Of a DNA stretch of 64,000 nt, positions 61,210 through 64,000 are shown piece by piece. The stretch spans positions 120,390 through 184,389 of the forward strand of contig JAFRCE010000007.1 of NCBI GenBank assembly GCA_017404505.1, written 5' to 3'. The stretch comes from Solobacterium sp. (GTDB lineage Bacteria > Bacillota_I > Bacilli_A > Erysipelotrichales > Erysipelotrichaceae). Both the position numbers and the translations under genes were made by a program. A model generated the notes under the pieces. That model saw only the letters and a program-made list of their open reading frames with translations, had not been told where the DNA came from and made no database searches. The first letter of the stretch is position 1. The number at the start of each line of letters is the position of its first letter.

Positions 61210-63111
61210 ATGAAACGATCCAGAATCTTCATCAGTCACTGTTCTGATGATGTACAGATCATGCAAGCTGTCATGGAAACTATTCCGGAACTATTTTCGG
61301 AATATGATGTTTTCTGCACGTTTACTAAAGGAATCGATGTCGGAAAGGAAAGAGCTGCAGAGATTCGAAAGAATCTTCTGAACAGTGACGTTATGATTGC
61401 TTTTGTTACTGATTCCTATCTGCGCAGTGTAATCTGTCTTTCTGAAATCTCTGCTTTCTGGCTGCAGGACAAGCCGGTATTCCCAATCGTATATAACGGC
61501 CAAACCGGACGACTGTTTCTGGAAAAACTGACCGGCAGTGACCGTATATTTTTTGATGTAAAATCCAGTAAGTCTGAAATGATTGCGGCAGAACTGAAGC
61601 AGATACTGCCTCTAACTAAAAATGCCGAAAATGCAGAAGCCTGGGTCAGAGCAGACCAGAGCAATCCCGATCTTCCGGCAGAAGGATTTGATACTCGGCC
61701 ATACCTCGGCAGTGAAGCCGTTTACGAGCCAATTCTTCAATACTGCATTCAGTCCGGTATTGTCCGTATGCAGAACCGGCCGATTCCTTCTTCTCTTTTC
61801 CGCCGGAAATTCCTGATGGAGCATCCGGAAGAAATCTGGATTGTCGGAACAACGAACGGAGGAATGATACGCAGTTATGCTGAGACCCTGGCAGATGCCA
61901 TTGCGGCAGGAACCGACGTTTACTGTATGATCGGTGAAAAAGGATCTGACTTCTGTAATGATGTTGGTGCTATTGAAGCTTTCCCGACTGAATTTAACGG
62001 GGATAAAGAAAGCTGGCAGAAAAAAGCAGATGAAGAAGCTGACCGTCTGCAGAGAGAATATGATAGTGTTATTGACCAGTTACGCCAGATTCGCAGTACT
62101 GCCACCCGTAAAGCAGAACAGCTTGGCACAGACAGCGGCCACCTCTATTTCGGGCACGTCTTTACCTTGTTACGACAGACACTCACATTGACAATCAATG
62201 ATACGAATAATTCTCTTTGGGCATGGCTGTCAGTAACGATTCCTCCGAAAAAAGCAGCCGATGGAACTTTGGGTATCGAAGTACAGTCTTTAGCAGATGA
62301 CGGGAATGCCCATTACCGTTCGCTGGCTGAAAGCTTGAAGATACATGTACGCGAAATGGCGGAAGTTGCCCGTTTCCGCAACAGTCTGATTGAAGTCAGT
62401 AAAGACGGAAAGCTACAATTACAACCCGAAAGGACTGAAGACAAAGAACTGAAAGAAGCCCGTCCGCAATGGGAAGCATGGTATGCGTCTGCCGAGCGGC
62501 GTATGGCCAGAAGAAAGAAGAAAGACAGCGGAATTGATCTGATTGAGATTGCCGCGCAGCATCCTCTGAAAAATGGCAAAACGCCAGATACTGCTTACCA
62601 GCAAAGACTGGATTTTGGCATTGAGTTATACCAGAGACTGAAAGCACAGGGACGCCAGGTAGAAATCTATGTGCCGGGCAGTGTTCATATTCCTGATACT
62701 GTATCCCTTTCTGCCGCAGGTATCACCTACCTGAAAGAAAGCGGCAAAATTGATGAAGCAGATATTCTTGATGAAGAAATCAACACTGAGTATAAAGGAA
62801 AAGACGGCGTATATAACTCTGCGGACGAATGCTACGTAGCAGCAGAGATTTACAAAGACGGTGACTACACAGACCTCCATTGCATCTGTTCAGCTAACCA
62901 GATGCTGAGAAAGAAACTGTTCTATTTCAGATTCGGTGTCATACCACAGATGTGGGCATTGCCGGATGACAGTTTTCACAGTGATATCGGAGAGATCTTT
63001 GAAAGCATACCGGATGTTCTGCTCAATGATGCAGACTGGCAAAAAAAAGAATCCAGGCATTTCATCCGTACAAGAGAAGAACGGATGCCTGGATGGAAAG
63101 ATAAGTATTAA
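61210..63111 (+). CDS. TIR-domain protein with YdcF-like C-terminus (putative defence effector)
   Basis: A 633-residue protein. The N-terminal TIR domain (about 1-135) starts SRIFISHCSDD and includes GIDVGKERAAEIRKNLLNSDVMIAFVTDSYLRS and CLSEISAFW, whose Glu is the likely NADase residue. The middle (about 185-400) has EEIWIVGTTNGGMIRSYAETLADAIAAGTDVYCMIG and a coiled coil; it weakly resembles PLD-like proteins. The C-terminal part (about 445-600) has RLDFGIELYQRLKAQGRQVEIYVPGS, then NSADECYVAAEIY and ICSANQMLRKKLFYFRFGVIP, a pattern like DUF218/YdcF domains. AAGGAGGCGG precedes the ATG. Its setting beside a GmrSD-like gene supports a phage-defence role. Confidence 0.75.
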   Translation: MKRSRIFISHCSDDVQIMQAVMETIPELFSEYDVFCTFTKGIDVGKERAAEIRKNLLNSDVMIAFVTDSYLRSVICLSEISAFWLQDKPVFPIVYNGQTGRLFLEKLTGSDRIFFDVKSSKSEMIAAELKQILPLTKNAENAEAWVRADQSNPDLPAEGFDTRPYLGSEAVYEPILQYCIQSGIVRMQNRPIPSSLFRRKFLMEHPEEIWIVGTTNGGMIRSYAETLADAIAAGTDVYCMIGEKGSDFCNDVGAIEAFPTEFNGDKESWQKKADEEADRLQREYDSVIDQLRQIRSTATRKAEQLGTDSGHLYFGHVFTLLRQTLTLTINDTNNSLWAWLSVTIPPKKAADGTLGIEVQSLADDGNAHYRSLAESLKIHVREMAEVARFRNSLIEVSKDGKLQLQPERTEDKELKEARPQWEAWYASAERRMARRKKKDSGIDLIEIAAQHPLKNGKTPDTAYQQRLDFGIELYQRLKAQGRQVEIYVPGSVHIPDTVSLSAAGITYLKESGKIDEADILDEEINTEYKGKDGVYNSADECYVAAEIYKDGDYTDLHCICSANQMLRKKLFYFRFGVIPQMWALPDDSFHSDIGEIFESIPDVLLNDADWQKKESRHFIRTREERMPGWKDKY

Positions 63112-63123
63112 AAAGAATGTACC

Positions 63124-63164
63124 AAAAACAGAGTGACAATCAAATCCTTGCCACTCTGTTTTTG
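63124..63164. terminator. Terminator after TIR gene
   Basis: AAAAACAGAGTG and CACTCTGTTTTT arms enclose a 16-nt loop; T runs on both strands. Confidence 0.75.
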
Positions 63165-63187
63165 TACTTGTCTGTTTCTGTTGATTA

Positions 63188-63592
63188 CTAATCCCAGACA
63201 TCCTCAGGGGTTTCATTCTCATGCCGGGAGGATTCTGTTTCTTCAACATCGTTTTTTTCAGCACTTTCTTTCGTGTTTTCTTCCGTACTCTCTTCAGAAG
63301 TATCTTCAGTGTTTTCTTTTTCAGAAGTATCTGTCTTTTCTTCAATGTTTACTGGTCCACTGGTATGATCAGGTTCACTGTTGTTTCCTTCAGAAGTTTC
63401 ATCAGAAGTATCTTCGTGCTCTTTTTTTGTATTATTGTTGCTTTCAATTCTGTCAGTCTCTGTGCTGTTATTTTGCAAATCCGTATTGGTTGGCGGTGCA
63501 GTGTGAAAGAACAGACTTTTAGCCAGAAACGTGATAATTAAGAGAATTGATATGCAAGCAGCGCATATGATCAGCCATTTCTTTTTCATCAT
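63188..63592 (-). CDS. Membrane-anchored low-complexity acidic protein
   Basis: A 134-residue protein. A Lys-rich start and one membrane helix (about 6-27, WLIICAACISILLIITFLAK) are followed by about 100 residues of Glu, Ser, Thr, Asp and Asn without folded-domain features. It would be anchored with an extended outer tail. Two adjacent ATGs (63592, 63589) are possible; the ribosome site is weak. The function is unknown; such spacers are common in wall-associated proteins. It is co-directional with the surface-type partial gene upstream. Confidence 0.6.
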   Translation of the reverse strand: MMKKKWLIICAACISILLIITFLAKSLFFHTAPPTNTDLQNNSTETDRIESNNNTKKEHEDTSDETSEGNNSEPDHTSGPVNIEEKTDTSEKENTEDTSEESTEENTKESAEKNDVEETESSRHENETPEDVWD

Positions 63593-63654
63593 TTTCTAAT
63601 AGAATCGCTTGATTCTTATCCTCCATCCAGGCTGCAGTCATCAGCATCCATAGA

Positions 63655-64000
63655 TCAATTGTTCTGACCTGCTACACTTTCAAAGTATTTGTTTGCTTTG
63701 TCGTTGTAGTTATACAATGCTTTGCACAGATTCTTCAATGTATCATCGTCACTTTTATTCAGCTGATTATATACATAGGTCAATGGTCCATACCTTGCTT
63801 TGAAGACGTTACTGTCTCCTTCTTTACTGATCTCGATCTCTACCATATCATCAAGACCCTTCGCCACGATGTTCTCTTTCTTCGCCAGCCACATTCCGTT
63901 TTCTTCCGTCAGGGTTACTTTCTTCCCGTCGATCTTGACTGTATAATTTCCGATTTCTCCTTCTGTCACCTTCAGTTTGAATACAACTGTCGTTTCTGAC
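63655..64000 (-). CDS. C-terminal end of a larger, probably exported protein (5' end outside window)
   Basis: The frame is open to the right edge, reading SETTVVFKLKVTEGE and onward, so the GTG at 63969 is not the real start. The visible 114 residues have NYTVKIDGKKVTLTEENGMWLAKKENIVAKGLDDMVEIEIS, then a helical end with YVYNQLNKSDDDTLKNLCKALYNYNDKANKYF. This fold of a beta part followed by a short helical cap recurs at the C-termini of clostridial surface proteins; the assignment is from memory of such tails and is uncertain. Confidence 0.6.
   Translation of the reverse strand, partial: SETTVVFKLKVTEGEIGNYTVKIDGKKVTLTEENGMWLAKKENIVAKGLDDMVEIEISKEGDSNVFKARYGPLTYVYNQLNKSDDDTLKNLCKALYNYNDKANKYFESVAGQNN

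Overview
The window looks like chromosomal DNA of a low-to-mid GC Firmicute, most likely an Erysipelotrichales (Erysipelotrichia) gut anaerobe. The reasons are the L12–rsmC–RpoB–RpoC order, many AGGAGG-type ribosome sites, abundant MATE and flavodoxin genes, PTS and PRD genes, and an RpoB with Asn at the E. coli 526 position, as in mollicutes. Species assignment is inference. Most of the window is near 50% GC, but two blocks (about 48.7–53.1 kb and 58.5–61.2 kb) are clearly AT-rich and carry anti-phage-type genes.

Layout. 0–9 kb: zinc-ribbon membrane proteins, a PTS EIIC, a small double-glycine-leader peptide gene, a PRD-type regulator, a HAD phosphatase, an epimerase coupled to a LacI-like sensor without HTH, and a VOC/Gfo-Idh-MocA pair. 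8.7–15.2 kb: a TetR-controlled redox/efflux regulon of three transcription units (MATE–flavodoxin; acetyltransferase–NTF2 lipoprotein–flavodoxin lipoprotein–aldo/keto reductase; NTF2–flavodoxin–TetR), each preceded by the same palindrome, TGTAACA-N13-TGTTACA. 15–20 kb: aldo/keto reductase, tRNA-Pro, a MATE protein with a fused C-terminal ATPase-like domain, and a lipoprotein esterase flanked by two copies of the rpoC terminator. 20–30 kb: rplJ–rplL–rsmC–rpoB–rpoC with an L10 leader. 30–44 kb: orphan Phd antitoxin, NimA-like flavoprotein, CPBP protease, carboxylesterase, FAD oxidoreductase, tRNA-Val, LUD protein, DUF885 peptidase with a small basic peptide, a broken Nif11-type leader-peptide gene, M19 and M24 peptidases, rplK–rplA (separated from rplJL by 11 kb), PAP2 and a second esterase. 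44–48.6 kb: a ROK-type regulator with a MATE gene, and a Cna-B surface protein.

48.7–64 kb is accessory: an AbiEi/AbiEii pair, a primase–helicase–PLD protein of TOTE type, a class B sortase, a YdcF protein, then housekeeping amino-sugar genes (half transketolase, nagB, glmM), a repeat-bearing non-coding stretch, a DUF262/HNH GmrSD-like nuclease, an acidic orphan protein, and a TIR protein with what looks like a YdcF-like C-terminal domain. Several genes have a near-consensus -10 only 6–8 nt before the start codon and no Shine–Dalgarno, so they are probably translated from leaderless mRNAs.
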